Positions 1 through 8,208 of a DNA stretch of 64,000 nucleotides are shown here, piece by piece. Position 1 is the first letter of the stretch. Each line of letters opens with the position of its first letter. Source of the stretch: Mesorhizobium sp. Root102 (GTDB taxonomy: Bacteria > Pseudomonadota > Alphaproteobacteria > Rhizobiales > Rhizobiaceae); the NCBI RefSeq assembly GCF_001425625.1, contig NZ_LMCP01000009.1, positions 1 through 64,000 of the forward strand, written 5' to 3'. The position numbers were made by a program, and so were the translations under genes. The notes beneath the pieces were generated by a model. The model had not been told where the DNA came from, made no database searches, and saw only the letters and a list, made by a program, of their open reading frames with translations.

Positions 1-86
1 TGGCGATTCACATCGACCACGTTCTCACATCCCGACAGGAGCAGCCGCCCTCAGTTAGGCTCGACCGAGACCCCAATCACCCCATC

Positions 87-175
87 TGTTGAAAAACTGC
101 TTTGTTCACAGAACGTATCGGAATCAAACCCGGCACGGATCAGAGTCAAAACGGGTATCTCTGAGTTCTTCAACA
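87..175. repeat. Imperfect inverted repeat, possible IS/MITE remnant
   Basis: Positions 87-98 (TGTTGAAAAACT) and 164-175 (AGTTCTTCAACA) are inverted copies with one mismatch and bound an 89-bp stretch without a coding frame. The element sits just past the 3' end of the leftmost gene of the catabolic cluster. Small terminal repeats of this kind fit a degraded insertion-sequence end or a MITE, but no transposase is present and no target duplication was established. It could also be only a long-range hairpin. Confidence 0.3.
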
Positions 176-191
176 ACCTGCTAGACGCCGA

Positions 192-1466
192 TCACGACAG
201 CTTGGCGATGATGGTGCGCAGCGCCGCGCCGAAACGATGGACTTCCTCGATCGTGTTGTAGTGGACCAGCGAGGCGCGGATGGCGCCGCTGTCCATCGAG
301 AGGTTGAGACGCTTCATCAGCCGCGGCGCGTACATGTGGCCGTCGCGGATGCCGATCTGCATCTCGGCCATTTCCTCGACGATACGCTGCGGCGGCAGTG
401 TGCCGATGTTGAAGCAGAAGGTCGGCACGCGCTCATTGATGCGCGCCTCGTCGGCAACGCCATAGATGGTCGCGCCGCAGTCCTTGAGCACGGCGAGCAT
501 CTCGCGCGCCAGTACCAGCTCATAATCGCGGATAGCACCCATGCCGGCAACGATATTGTCGCGCCGCGAGCGGTTGTTGGAGGGCGCCAGATTGCGGCCG
601 ATCAATTCGAGATACTGCACGGCGGCATCCATGCCGGTGACGTTCTCGTAGATGAAGGTGCCGGCCTCGACCTTGTAGGGCGGCTCGTCGGGGATGAAAT
701 CCTCGCGGAAGGTCGGCAGCCGCTTCAGCGTTTCGAAGCGGCCCCACAGGAAGCCCATATGCGGCGAGAAATTCTTGTAGCCGGAGCAGACGAGATAGTC
801 GCAGTCCCAGGCCTGGACGTCGATCAGCCCGTGCGGTCCGTAATGCACGCAATCGAGGAACACTTCGGCGCCGGCCGCGTGCGCGATACCAGCCACGGAA
901 GCGACATCGACGATCGAGCCGATCGAATGCGCGGTGACCGTGCAGGCAACGAGACGGGTGCGGTCGGAAACCAGCGGGCGCAGATCGTCGACATGCAGAT
1001 TGCCGTCCTCGCGCATGCGCCACCATTTGAACTTGGCGCCGGCGGACTCCAGCGCCAGCCATGTCGCGATGTTGGCGTCGTGGTCCATGTCGGTGATGAC
1101 GATCTCGTCGCGTTCCCCGAGCATCTGTCCGATGCCGAGGCTGACCAGGCGAATGAACGAGGTGGCGTTCATGCCGAAGCATATTTCGGCCGGGCTATAG
1201 GCGTTGATGAGCAGCGCTACGCTTGTCCGAGCGTCGGCGACCGACTGGTCGACGGTGACGCTGCGCCCATAGCGGCCGCCACGCTGCACATTGTGCGAAA
1301 CCAGATGGTTGGTCACCGCGTCGAGCACGCTCTGCGGGATCTGCGCGCCGGCCGCATTGTCCAAAAAGATGAAGTCGCCAGCCCGCTGCAAGGCTGGAAA
1401 CATGGAGCGGATGGTGTCGACGGGGAAAGCGGTGGCGTCCGCATTGTCGGTCTGATGCTTGTTCAC
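192..1466 (-). CDS. Class V aminotransferase-fold PLP enzyme (cysteine desulfurase-like, no catalytic Cys)
   Basis: This 424-residue protein has the fold-type I PLP architecture of the SufS/CsdA and isopenicillin-epimerase-like group. The PLP lysine is visible in [10 protein letters not shown], and the C-terminal [11 protein letters not shown] segment matches the desulfurase small domain. The active-site loop that carries the nucleophilic cysteine in SufS (G-H-x-C) reads GHMYAP here, so tyrosine replaces cysteine and desulfurase activity is unlikely. A PLP-dependent lyase, epimerase or deaminase acting on an amino acid is more plausible. The start is GTG with a GGAGA ribosome site about 8 bases upstream. 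It is the last gene of the unit running leftward from the aminotransferase gene at 4410, behind an amino-acid permease and binding protein, so its substrate is probably what that importer brings in. Confidence 0.75.
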   Translation of the reverse strand: MNKHQTDNADATAFPVDTIRSMFPALQRAGDFIFLDNAAGAQIPQSVLDAVTNHLVSHNVQRGGRYGRSVTVDQSVADARTSVALLINAYSPAEICFGMNATSFIRLVSLGIGQMLGERDEIVITDMDHDANIATWLALESAGAKFKWWRMREDGNLHVDDLRPLVSDRTRLVACTVTAHSIGSIVDVASVAGIAHAAGAEVFLDCVHYGPHGLIDVQAWDCDYLVCSGYKNFSPHMGFLWGRFETLKRLPTFREDFIPDEPPYKVEAGTFIYENVTGMDAAVQYLELIGRNLAPSNNRSRRDNIVAGMGAIRDYELVLAREMLAVLKDCGATIYGVADEARINERVPTFCFNIGTLPPQRIVEEMAEMQIGIRDGHMYAPRLMKRLNLSMDSGAIRASLVHYNTIEEVHRFGAALRTIIAKLS

Positions 1467-1512
1467 GGGTAGTCTCCTGCGAAGTGCTTGGCGGGGGGAT
1501 CAGTTGGCGAGG

Positions 1513-2187
1513 TCAGCGCTTCTTTTCGGTCTTGAAGCGGTCTTCAAGCAGGCTGACGAGGCGGACCATCGGCCAGAGGAAGATGAGATAGACAAGGGCC
1601 GCGCCGATCAGCGGCGAGGGGTTGGCGTAGAGCGACTGCGCGTTGGTCGCTTCCTTCAAGAGTTCCGGCAGCGCCACGGTGGAGGCGAGCGAGGTGTCCT
1701 TGAACATCGAGACGCAGTTGCTGGTCATCGGCGGGATGACGACGCGGATCGCCTGCGGCAGCACCACCTTGCGCAAGGTCAAGAGGAACGGCAGGCCAAG
1801 CGCCTGCGACGCCTCGAACTGGCCGCGCGGAATGCTCTCGATGCCGGAGCGGAAGACCTCGGCCGAGTAGGCCGACATGATGAAGGCGAAGGCAGTCACG
1901 GCGGAGGCCCAGGACGACAGGCGGATGCCGAGGAAGGGCAGCGCGTAGTAGATCAGGATCAGCACGACCAGCACCGGCAGGGCGCGGAAGATGTCGGTGT
2001 AGCCGACCGCAAGCCACCGCAGCTGCTTCGGCGCATAGAGCCGCACCAGGCTGATCACCAGGCCGATGGGGATGCCGATGCCGATGCTCAAAATGCCGAG
2101 CAGCAGCGTGTTCAGGAAGCCGCGCAGCAGCGCCGGCAGGCTGGACATGATGACATCGGGGTTGAAGAAGGTATCCAGCAGCGACAT
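1513..2187 (-). CDS. Polar amino-acid ABC transporter permease
   Basis: This 224-residue inner-membrane protein belongs to the HisM/GlnP permease family. It has about five hydrophobic helices and the cytoplasmic EAA-type loop (EASQALGLPFLLTLRKVVLP) that docks the ATPase. It follows the binding-protein gene after a gap of about 150 bases that contains a strong hairpin. Importers of this family use a homodimer or heterodimer of permeases plus an ATPase. Only one permease is present and no family-3 ATPase gene lies in this unit, so the ATPase must be borrowed from elsewhere. The substrate cannot be read from the sequence, but the neighbouring PLP enzymes suggest an amino acid. Confidence 0.88.
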   Translation of the reverse strand: MSLLDTFFNPDVIMSSLPALLRGFLNTLLLGILSIGIGIPIGLVISLVRLYAPKQLRWLAVGYTDIFRALPVLVVLILIYYALPFLGIRLSSWASAVTAFAFIMSAYSAEVFRSGIESIPRGQFEASQALGLPFLLTLRKVVLPQAIRVVIPPMTSNCVSMFKDTSLASTVALPELLKEATNAQSLYANPSPLIGAALVYLIFLWPMVRLVSLLEDRFKTEKKR

Positions 2188-2292
2188 GGGAGCGTTCCCG
2201 AACCCGAGAGCAAGGATGCTCAGGTTAAAACCAATCGACCTCGCCAGTGGCGAGATGGTCTGCGCGGAAGCCGGCGCTGGCGCATGAAATGA

Positions 2293-2321
2293 ATCGTGCC
2301 GGCCTGGAAAGCCGGCACGAT
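2293..2321 (-). promoter_or_regulatory. Intercistronic hairpin between binding protein and permease
   Basis: A perfect 11-bp stem, ATCGTGCCGGC / GCCGGCACGAT, encloses a 7-base loop. It lies between the binding-protein stop codon (2340) and the permease start (2187). There is no T-tract on the minus strand after the stem, so it is more likely an mRNA-stabilising or attenuating hairpin that keeps binding-protein transcript in excess than a full terminator. This role is inferred from position and structure. Confidence 0.6.
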
Positions 2322-2339
2322 GTCAGCGCAGCTTTCAGC

Positions 2340-3137
2340 TCAGGCCTTCGGCAGCGGCATTTCCTTCATGGTCGAAGAGTCGGCGGGTGCGTCGCTGCCG
2401 AACCACTTCTTGTGGATGGCGGCCAGCGTGCCGTCCTTCTTCATCGCGCTCAGCGCGTCGTTCAGCTTGCCGAGCAGCGGATGATCCTTGGTCATCATCA
2501 GGCCGTACTGTTCGCCGGTCTTGATGCGCTCCTTGACCACCAGATCCTTCATCTTGGTGAAGGAATATTCCATGCCCGGAATGTCGCTGACGGCGGCATC
2601 GACGCGGCCGGCGCTGAGGTCGAGCAGCAGGTTCTGCTGCGTGTCATAACCCTTCACGTCGCTGAAGCCGTCGGCTTCCTGATGCGCCTTGACCCAAGTC
2701 TCGCCGGTCGAGCCCGACAGCACACCGACGATCTTGCCCTTGAGGTCGGCTTCGGCCTTGATTGGGCTTTCGGTCTTGGTGGCGATGCCCATGTCGGAAT
2801 CATAGTAGGGCTGGGTGAACGACTGCGACTTCAGCCGCTCCGGCGTGATGGTGATCGACGAGATGGCGACGTCGATGCGCTTTGACGTGGTGGCGGCGAA
2901 CAGCGCCTGGAAGCCGAGATCGGCGATGTCGGTGGTCATGCCGATGCGCTTTGCCGCTTCGTTGACGATGTCGACTTCGAAACCCTCGAAGGTGCCGCTC
3001 TCGTTCTTGAATTCGAAGGGCGGATTGGTCGGATAGGCGCCGACATTCAGCACATCGGCGGCATAGGCCGTGGCGGGGCCGGCCGCGATGCCGATGGCGG
3101 CGGCGAGAAGAAGCAATTTGCGACGAGTGAAGCTCAT
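2340..3137 (-). CDS. Amino-acid ABC transporter substrate-binding protein
   Basis: This is a periplasmic binding protein of the family-3 (glutamine/histidine/arginine type) group, 265 residues from the chosen start. That ATG at 3137 follows an AGAGGGAA ribosome site and gives a clean signal peptide (MSFTRRKLLLLAAAIGIAAG, cleavage after AYA). The mature part opens with VLNVGAYPTNPPFEFKNE, typical of the ligand-binding lobe, and contains the DIVNEAAKRIG segment of the family. A longer reading frame to 3179 would push the signal peptide inward and is rejected. It is cotranscribed with the permease at 1513 and follows an aminotransferase. Ligand identity is unknown. The cluster context makes tryptophan or a related aromatic amino acid a reasonable guess. 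Confidence 0.88.
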   Translation of the reverse strand: MSFTRRKLLLLAAAIGIAAGPATAYAADVLNVGAYPTNPPFEFKNESGTFEGFEVDIVNEAAKRIGMTTDIADLGFQALFAATTSKRIDVAISSITITPERLKSQSFTQPYYDSDMGIATKTESPIKAEADLKGKIVGVLSGSTGETWVKAHQEADGFSDVKGYDTQQNLLLDLSAGRVDAAVSDIPGMEYSFTKMKDLVVKERIKTGEQYGLMMTKDHPLLGKLNDALSAMKKDGTLAAIHKKWFGSDAPADSSTMKEMPLPKA

Positions 3138-3210
3138 TTGTGTTCCCTCTGTTGTTGATCGGGCGGGTTGCTCCCGCACGGTTTCTTGCCGTCCCGCTTC
3201 GGGCAGGGCG

Positions 3211-4410
3211 TCAATTCATGGCAGCGACCATGCGGTCGAGCGCGGTCGCTATCTGGTCACGTTCACGACAGACGCACATCCGCAGGAAGGCCGTTGCCGA
3301 ACTCCCGAAGAGATGGCCGGGCGCCAGCCCGACGCGCGCCGTCTCCAGGATTTTGGCGCAGGCAAGACGTGCGTCGCTTTCGCCGTCCATGGCGAAGAAG
3401 GCATACATGCCGCCACGCGGTTTCGTCGGCAGAATGACGCCCGGAATCTGCGCCAACCTGTCATAGGCAAGATCGAGGCCGGTCCTGATCCTTTGCCTGA
3501 TCTCCTCGACCAGCGGTTCGCCCTGGCGGATGGCCGCGACAGCGCCGGCCTGAATCGGAGCTGCCGTGCCGCTGTTGACATATTGCGTCATGGCGCCGAA
3601 CTGGTCGGCCACCCCTGATGGATGTGTCAGCCAGCCGATCCGCCAGCCGGTCATCGCCCAGGCCTTGGAGAAGCTGTTGACCGACAGCACCCGGTCGCCG
3701 TCCTCGGCGATCTGCAGGATGGAGGGAGCAACGTCGCCGTCGAAGTAGAGCCGGCCATAGACCTCGTCGGAGATGATCCAGATGCCGGTGCGCCGGCTGA
3801 AATCGAGCAGTGCCTGCATCTCCTCGCGCGATGCGGTCCAGCCGGTCGGGTTGGACGGCGTCGACAGGAAGATCGCCCGCGTGCGTGCATCGCAGGTCGC
3901 AAACAGCCGGTCGAGGTCGAGATGCCAGTCGCCCTTGAAATCGAGCGAGAACGGCCGCGGCTCACCGCCGATCAGGTGGATGGCGTTGTGGATGTTGGGC
4001 CATTGCGGCGCGACATAGACGACGTTGCTGCCGGTATCGACCAGCAGTTCCAGCGCCAGATACAGTGCCTGCATGCCGCCAGGCGTGACGGTGGTGCGCG
4101 CGATCGGGATCGGCCGGCCGTGCACGCGCGTCTGGTACTCCGACAGCGCCTCGTTCAACGGTCCATGGCCGCGCATGTTGGGAACGTAGAAGGTCAGGCC
4201 TTCATCGAAGGCTGCCTTGGCGGCGTCGCGGATGAAAGCCGGCGTCACCATGTCGCCTTCGCCGTACCAGAGCGCGATCACATCGCCCAGTTCGCGCGCG
4301 CGCACGGCAAGGTTGGCGATGTTTTCTGTGTGCAGATCGCGAATCTGGGCGCGCACGCCGTCGAAAGCATAGCGCGCGCTGGACGATGACTGGGGCAGTA
4401 CGAACGACAA
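3211..4410 (-). CDS. Class I/II PLP aminotransferase
   Basis: This 399-residue aspartate-aminotransferase-fold enzyme has the PLP lysine in NSFSKAWAMTGWRIGW, the STPSNPTGW motif that holds the cofactor ring, and ISDEVYGRL with the conserved Asp and Tyr. The C-terminal LRMCVCRE segment supplies the carboxylate-binding arginine. It would transfer an amino group between an amino acid and a 2-oxoacid in the cytoplasm. The start appears to be TTG at 4410, preceded by GGGAGGGG at somewhat long spacing. It is the first gene of a unit with the amino-acid importer and lies just downstream of a palindromic operator at 4531. If the cluster handles tryptophan or auxin, it could make indole-3-pyruvate from tryptophan, but that is inference from context. 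Confidence 0.88.
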   Translation of the reverse strand: MSFVLPQSSSSARYAFDGVRAQIRDLHTENIANLAVRARELGDVIALWYGEGDMVTPAFIRDAAKAAFDEGLTFYVPNMRGHGPLNEALSEYQTRVHGRPIPIARTTVTPGGMQALYLALELLVDTGSNVVYVAPQWPNIHNAIHLIGGEPRPFSLDFKGDWHLDLDRLFATCDARTRAIFLSTPSNPTGWTASREEMQALLDFSRRTGIWIISDEVYGRLYFDGDVAPSILQIAEDGDRVLSVNSFSKAWAMTGWRIGWLTHPSGVADQFGAMTQYVNSGTAAPIQAGAVAAIRQGEPLVEEIRQRIRTGLDLAYDRLAQIPGVILPTKPRGGMYAFFAMDGESDARLACAKILETARVGLAPGHLFGSSATAFLRMCVCRERDQIATALDRMVAAMN

Positions 4411-4530
4411 GGACTGAAACCCCTCCCACCCGGAGCATAACGATGGACTGGCCGGGAAGCCCGTCCGGTACGGCCGTCACCACCGATCCTGGAATGCTTA
4501 TCCAAAGTGCGGCACTTTTCAAGGTGAAAG

Positions 4531-4544
4531 TTTTAAGCTTAAAA
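4531..4544. promoter_or_regulatory. Palindromic operator, site 1 (putative MarR box)
   Basis: The sequence TTTTAAGCTTAAAA is a perfect 14-bp palindrome in the 190-bp gap upstream of the aminotransferase gene. It matches three other sites in the window (consensus TTTYAWGCTTRAAR), each beside the first gene of a unit of the same cluster. Two MarR-family regulators are encoded in the cluster, and such regulators bind palindromes of about this length. Binding is inferred. Confidence 0.6.
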
Positions 4545-4600
4545 AGTTTGACCGGCCTGTTGCCGTACCGATACGCCTTTTTGCGCTAGCCGCGCCCGTC

Positions 4601-5362
4601 TCATGCCAGTTCGTCGCGTGCGGCGGCACAGTTGGCCGCGGCGCCGGCGCCGAGAAACATCGTGTCACTGGCCAGGATGAAGAAGCTGGCGCCGATGGCC
4701 GTCCATTGGCCGACCGGCTGCGGGCTGGTGCAAAATATGCCGGCGGCCTTGCCGTGTGCGATCGTCACGCCGACGATCGTGCGGATCGCCGCATTGAGCC
4801 TGTCGGCGCCTTTCGGCCCGAGCGCATCGATAGAAATCGAAAGATCGCCGGGGCCGACGAAGATCACATCGATGCCGTCGATGGCCGCGATCGCCCCGAT
4901 GTTGGCCAGCCCTTCTGATGTCTCGACCTGGATCGCGACGACGATCCTGTCATTGGCGCCGGCAAGATATTCGGGAATGCGATAGCCGTAGCCGGCGGCC
5001 CGGCCGGGACCGACGCCGCGCTCGCCTTTTGGCGGATAGCGCGAGGCTTTGACGGCCATCGCGGCCTGGGCGGCGGTCGATATGCGCGGCACCAGCACAC
5101 CTTGCGCGCCACTGTCCAAGGCCGCCTGGATGGCTTCAGGGGCATGGCCCGGAACGCGCACCATGGCCGGCACGCGATGCACGTCGGCCGCACGCACCAT
5201 GGTCTCGATCATGTCGCGCGAGATCTGCGCATGTTCCCAGTCGATGCAGAGGAAATCGAGGCCGGACTGCGCCATCACTTCGACCGCGACGGGATGGGGA
5301 ATGGCGACAAAGGAACCGACGGGGCTCGTCTTGCCGATGCATTTCTGACGGAACTCGCTCAT
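4601..5362 (-). CDS. HpcH/HpaI family aldolase
   Basis: This 253-residue (beta/alpha)8 metal-dependent aldolase belongs to the HpcH/HpaI/citrate-lyase-beta family. Visible family features are the DFLCIDWEHA strand with the metal-site acidic residues, the RVPGH segment, the GAQGVLVPRI strand, AIQVETSEGLANI with the metal-binding Glu, and the IFVGPGDLSIS segment. Relatives cleave 4-hydroxy-2-oxoacids to pyruvate or glyoxylate plus an aldehyde. The start at 5362 has an AAGGGGAT ribosome site. The gene is alone in its unit and divergent from the flavin monooxygenase at 5485, with a shared operator between them. It may act late in the aromatic pathway. The exact substrate cannot be assigned. Confidence 0.85.
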   Translation of the reverse strand: MSEFRQKCIGKTSPVGSFVAIPHPVAVEVMAQSGLDFLCIDWEHAQISRDMIETMVRAADVHRVPAMVRVPGHAPEAIQAALDSGAQGVLVPRISTAAQAAMAVKASRYPPKGERGVGPGRAAGYGYRIPEYLAGANDRIVVAIQVETSEGLANIGAIAAIDGIDVIFVGPGDLSISIDALGPKGADRLNAAIRTIVGVTIAHGKAAGIFCTSPQPVGQWTAIGASFFILASDTMFLGAGAAANCAAARDELA

Positions 5363-5421
5363 GCCGATCCCCTTTTTCGCCGTGCTGGAATCCATATCCG
5401 CAAACCATCGCAAGGCGAAGC

Positions 5422-5439
5422 TATTTCATGCTTGAAATA
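5422..5439. promoter_or_regulatory. Palindromic operator, site 2 (putative MarR box)
   Basis: TATTTCA-TGCT-TGAAATA is an 18-bp inverted repeat with perfect 7-bp arms, placed between the divergent aldolase and flavin monooxygenase genes. The core at 5424-5437 matches the consensus shared with the sites at 4531, 12602 and 20369. A single bound regulator here could control both directions. Confidence 0.62.
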
Positions 5440-5484
5440 TTTTTGCGGGGCCGTAGCGTGCGATCTTCGCCGGGAGGTCGCCAC

Positions 5485-6576
5485 ATGAACAAACCACACC
5501 CCTTGCACGGCCCGAACAGACTGAAGCTCGGCGTCTTTTCGACCAATGCCGACGGCGGGCTTGCCATCACCGACGTGCCGGAACGCTGGACGGCGAGTTG
5601 GCAGGACAATCTGACCGCGGCGCAGATCGCCGATCGTGCCGGGCTGGAGTTCTTGTTGCCGATCGCGCGCTGGCGCGGCTTTGGCGGCCGCAACAAGGTG
5701 CGCGAATGGTCGTTCGAGACCTTCACCTGGGCGGCGGCACTTGCCATGGCCACCGAGCAGATCGGCCTGTTCATGACCGTGCATGTGCCGCTGGTCCATC
5801 CGCTCTACGCCGCCAAGGCGCTGGCGACGGTCGACCATATCAGCCAGGGCCGCGCGGGCTTGAACATCGTTTGCGGCTGGAACCCGAAGGAATTCGGCAT
5901 GTTCGGCACGCCCCTGGTCGAAAAGGGCTACGACCAGGCGGCGGAATGGATCGAAATTCTCGAAAAGCTCTATACCTCGGCCGAGCCGCTCGACTATGAG
6001 GGCACTTATTACCGTCTCAAGGAAGCCGTCAGCCGGCCGGCCAGCCTGCAGGTTCCACGTCCGGTGACCATGAACGCCGCTTTCGGCGGGCCGGGACGAG
6101 ATTTTGCCGCCGCAAGATGCGATTATCTGTTCACGACCTTTTCCGAAATGTCTGACGCCGGCAAGCACGTCGCCGACATCGGCGAGCGGGCCGACAAGGC
6201 GGGCCGCGACGTCGGAGTCTACACCGTGGCGCATGTCGTCTGCCGCCCGACGATGGAGGAGGCGCAGACCTACTATACCCGTTACGCCGTTGATATGGCC
6301 GACCATGACGCGGTCGATGCCCATATGGCGGGCAAGAAGGAATTCTCGCAATCGCACGACCCGCATGCCTATGACCGCTATCGGCAACGTTTCGCCGGCG
6401 GCGCCGGCACCTACCCGCTGATCGGAACGCCGGAAACGATCGCCGCCGACATGGCCGCCATTGCCGGGCACGGCTATCAGGGCATCGCGCTATCCTTCGT
6501 CAATTACACGCAGGAACTGCCCTATTTCTGCGATCACGTGCTGCCGATTTTGAGACAGGCGGGACTGCGCGAATAA
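5485..6576 (+). CDS. LLM-class flavin-dependent monooxygenase (RutA-like)
   Basis: This 363-residue protein is a bacterial-luciferase-like TIM-barrel flavoenzyme. It shows the hallmark segments of the RutA/dimethylsulfone-monooxygenase branch: RWRGFGGRNKVREWSFETFT near residue 60, ATVDHISQGRAGLNIVCGWN near residue 120, and an insertion-region loop ending in LIGTPETIAADM. Such enzymes take FMNH2 from a separate reductase and insert oxygen. RutA itself opens an N-heterocyclic amide ring. The ATG at 5485 follows GGGAGG with a 7-8 base gap. It is divergent from the aldolase across an operator and convergent with the RidA-family gene, an arrangement that recalls the rutA/rutC pairing. A lactam intermediate of the indole pathway is a possible substrate, but this is speculative. 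No flavin reductase gene was found nearby. Confidence 0.85.
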   Translation: MNKPHPLHGPNRLKLGVFSTNADGGLAITDVPERWTASWQDNLTAAQIADRAGLEFLLPIARWRGFGGRNKVREWSFETFTWAAALAMATEQIGLFMTVHVPLVHPLYAAKALATVDHISQGRAGLNIVCGWNPKEFGMFGTPLVEKGYDQAAEWIEILEKLYTSAEPLDYEGTYYRLKEAVSRPASLQVPRPVTMNAAFGGPGRDFAAARCDYLFTTFSEMSDAGKHVADIGERADKAGRDVGVYTVAHVVCRPTMEEAQTYYTRYAVDMADHDAVDAHMAGKKEFSQSHDPHAYDRYRQRFAGGAGTYPLIGTPETIAADMAAIAGHGYQGIALSFVNYTQELPYFCDHVLPILRQAGLRE

Positions 6577-6600
6577 TTCATTCCTGGGAGAATCAATAGT

Positions 6601-6996
6601 TTATTCCGGGATGACGGCGGTAGCCTGGATCTCCACCTTGGCGCGGTCCTCGACCAGCGCCACCACCTGCATGGCGGCCATCGCCGGAAAATGCCGGCCG
6701 ATCACCTCGCGATAGGCCTCGCCGATGCCCCTGAGGTTGGCGAGGTATTCGGCCTTGTCGGTGAAATACCAGGTCATCGAGGTGATGTGCTGCGGCCCCG
6801 CACCAGCTTCCGCGAGCACCGCGACGACGTTCTCGAGTGTCTGCCGCACCTGGCCAACAAAATCGTCGGTCTCGAACTGGCATTGCCCGTTCCAGCCGAC
6901 CTGTCCGCCTACGAAGACGAGCTGCCCGCGTGCCGCGACGCCATTGGCGTAGCCGACAGGTTTTGCCCAGCCTTCCGGCTGCAGAATCGTGTGCAT
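6601..6996 (-). CDS. RidA/YjgF/RutC family protein lacking the deaminase arginine
   Basis: This 131-residue protein has the chorismate-mutase-like trimer fold of the Rid family. Features include QLVFVGGQVGWN, VGQVRQTLENV and the C-terminal VEIQATAVIP strand. RidA proteins hydrolyse enamine/imine intermediates through an arginine (Arg105 in the E. coli protein). By alignment of the last strand, that position here is Leu (VVALVEDRAKVEI), so it probably belongs to a Rid subgroup of different or unknown chemistry. A GGGAGG ribosome site precedes the ATG. It is the last gene of the unit running from the anthraniloyl-CoA monooxygenase gene, whose product carries an enamine, so a role in releasing the amino group is attractive but weakened by the missing arginine. 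Confidence 0.85.
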   Translation of the reverse strand: MHTILQPEGWAKPVGYANGVAARGQLVFVGGQVGWNGQCQFETDDFVGQVRQTLENVVAVLAEAGAGPQHITSMTWYFTDKAEYLANLRGIGEAYREVIGRHFPAMAAMQVVALVEDRAKVEIQATAVIPE

Positions 6997-7059
6997 TCAA
7001 AACCTCCCGGTATTCAAAAAACCAATTTCCAAAATCGAATGCGCGTCAAATTTCTGCCA

Positions 7060-8208
7060 TCACGCAGCGCCCATCACCTGCCGCGCAATCACCACTTTCT
7101 GCACGTCGGAAGCGCCCTCGTAGATGCGCAGCGCGCGGATCTCGCGATACAGGCTTTCGACGATGTGGCCTTTGCGGACACCGTCGCCGCCATGCAGCTG
7201 CACGGCCCTGTCGATCACCTCTTGCGCCTTGTCGGTGGCAAACAGCTTGGCCATCGCCGCCTCGCGGGTGACGCGGGGCGCGCCCTTGTCCTTGGTCCAG
7301 GCGGCGCGGTAGACCAGCAGGGCCGCCGCATCGACGTCCAGCGCCATGTCGGCGATATGGCCCTGCACCATCTGCAGTTCGCCCATCGGCGCGCCGAACA
7401 GTTTGCGCTCGGCCACGCGTTTGATGCTCTCGTCCAATGCACGGCGGGCAAAGCCAAGTGCCGCCGCACCGACCGTCGAGCGGAACACGTCGAGCACCGA
7501 CATGGCGATGCGGAAGCCGTCGCCGGGCTTGCCGATCAGCGCCGCGGCGGGCAGGCGGACCTTGTCGAACGACAGCCGCGCCAGCGGATGCGGCGCGATC
7601 ACTTCCAGGCGTTCGGCAATGCCAAGGCCCTTGGCGTCGCCAGGCACGAGGAAGGCGGAGAGCCCCCTGGCGCCCGGCGCCTCGCCGGTGCGGGCAAAGA
7701 CGACATAGAGGTCCGCGATGCCGCCATTGGAGATCCAGGTTTTCTCACCGGACAGAATGTAGCTGTCGCCGTCGCGAGTCGCCGTCATCTCGGTGTTGGC
7801 GACGTCCGATCCCGAGCGCGGTTCCGACAGGGCAAAGGCGGAAATCGCCTTGCCGGCACGTGTCTTCGCAAGCCATTGCTGCTGTTGCGGCGTGCCGAAC
7901 AGGCTGAGCGCGCCGGTGCCCAGCCCTTGCATGGCGAAGGCGAAATCGGCCAACCCGTCATGGCGGGCAAGCGTCTCGCGCGTGATGCACAAAGTTCGGA
8001 CGTCGAGTGGCGCCGGATTGTCGGTGTCGAGCGCCGTCGGCTTCAGCCAGCCGTCCCGGCCGAGCTTCGCTACCAGCTCGCGGCAGGCGGCATCGACGTC
8101 ATGGTGATCGACAGGGAGGTTTTTCGCGCACCATGCGTCCAGGCGTTCGGCCCACTCGCGATGGCGGTCTTCGAAGAACGGCCAGTTGAGGAAACTCTTG
8201 TCAGCCAT
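7060..8208 (-). CDS. Acyl-CoA dehydrogenase
   Basis: This 382-residue FAD flavoprotein has the three-domain acyl-CoA dehydrogenase layout: a helical N-terminus, the middle strand domain with [18 protein letters not shown] and [16 protein letters not shown] for FAD binding, and a C-terminal helical domain ending in [18 protein letters not shown]. The glutamate in that last motif is at the usual catalytic-base position of the short-chain enzymes. It would introduce a C2-C3 double bond into an acyl-CoA and pass electrons to ETF. Its start overlaps the crotonase stop by one base (TGATG), so translation is coupled. In this operon it most likely acts on the alicyclic or ring-opened CoA ester formed after anthraniloyl-CoA dearomatisation. 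Confidence 0.9.
   Translation of the reverse strand: MADKSFLNWPFFEDRHREWAERLDAWCAKNLPVDHHDVDAACRELVAKLGRDGWLKPTALDTDNPAPLDVRTLCITRETLARHDGLADFAFAMQGLGTGALSLFGTPQQQQWLAKTRAGKAISAFALSEPRSGSDVANTEMTATRDGDSYILSGEKTWISNGGIADLYVVFARTGEAPGARGLSAFLVPGDAKGLGIAERLEVIAPHPLARLSFDKVRLPAAALIGKPGDGFRIAMSVLDVFRSTVGAAALGFARRALDESIKRVAERKLFGAPMGELQMVQGHIADMALDVDAAALLVYRAAWTKDKGAPRVTREAAMAKLFATDKAQEVIDRAVQLHGGDGVRKGHIVESLYREIRALRIYEGASDVQKVVIARQVMGAA

Noticed and set aside
192..1466. SufS-type cysteine desulfurase for Fe-S assembly
   Set aside because: The catalytic cysteine loop carries Tyr instead of Cys, and no suf genes are nearby.
237..1472. 411-codon open frame on the plus strand opposite the PLP enzyme gene
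   Set aside because: The minus-strand product has intact PLP motifs, while the plus-strand frame has compositional bias only.
2293..2321. Full rho-independent terminator after the binding-protein gene
   Set aside because: The stem is strong but no T-run follows on the transcribed strand, and the permease gene downstream clearly belongs to the same transporter.
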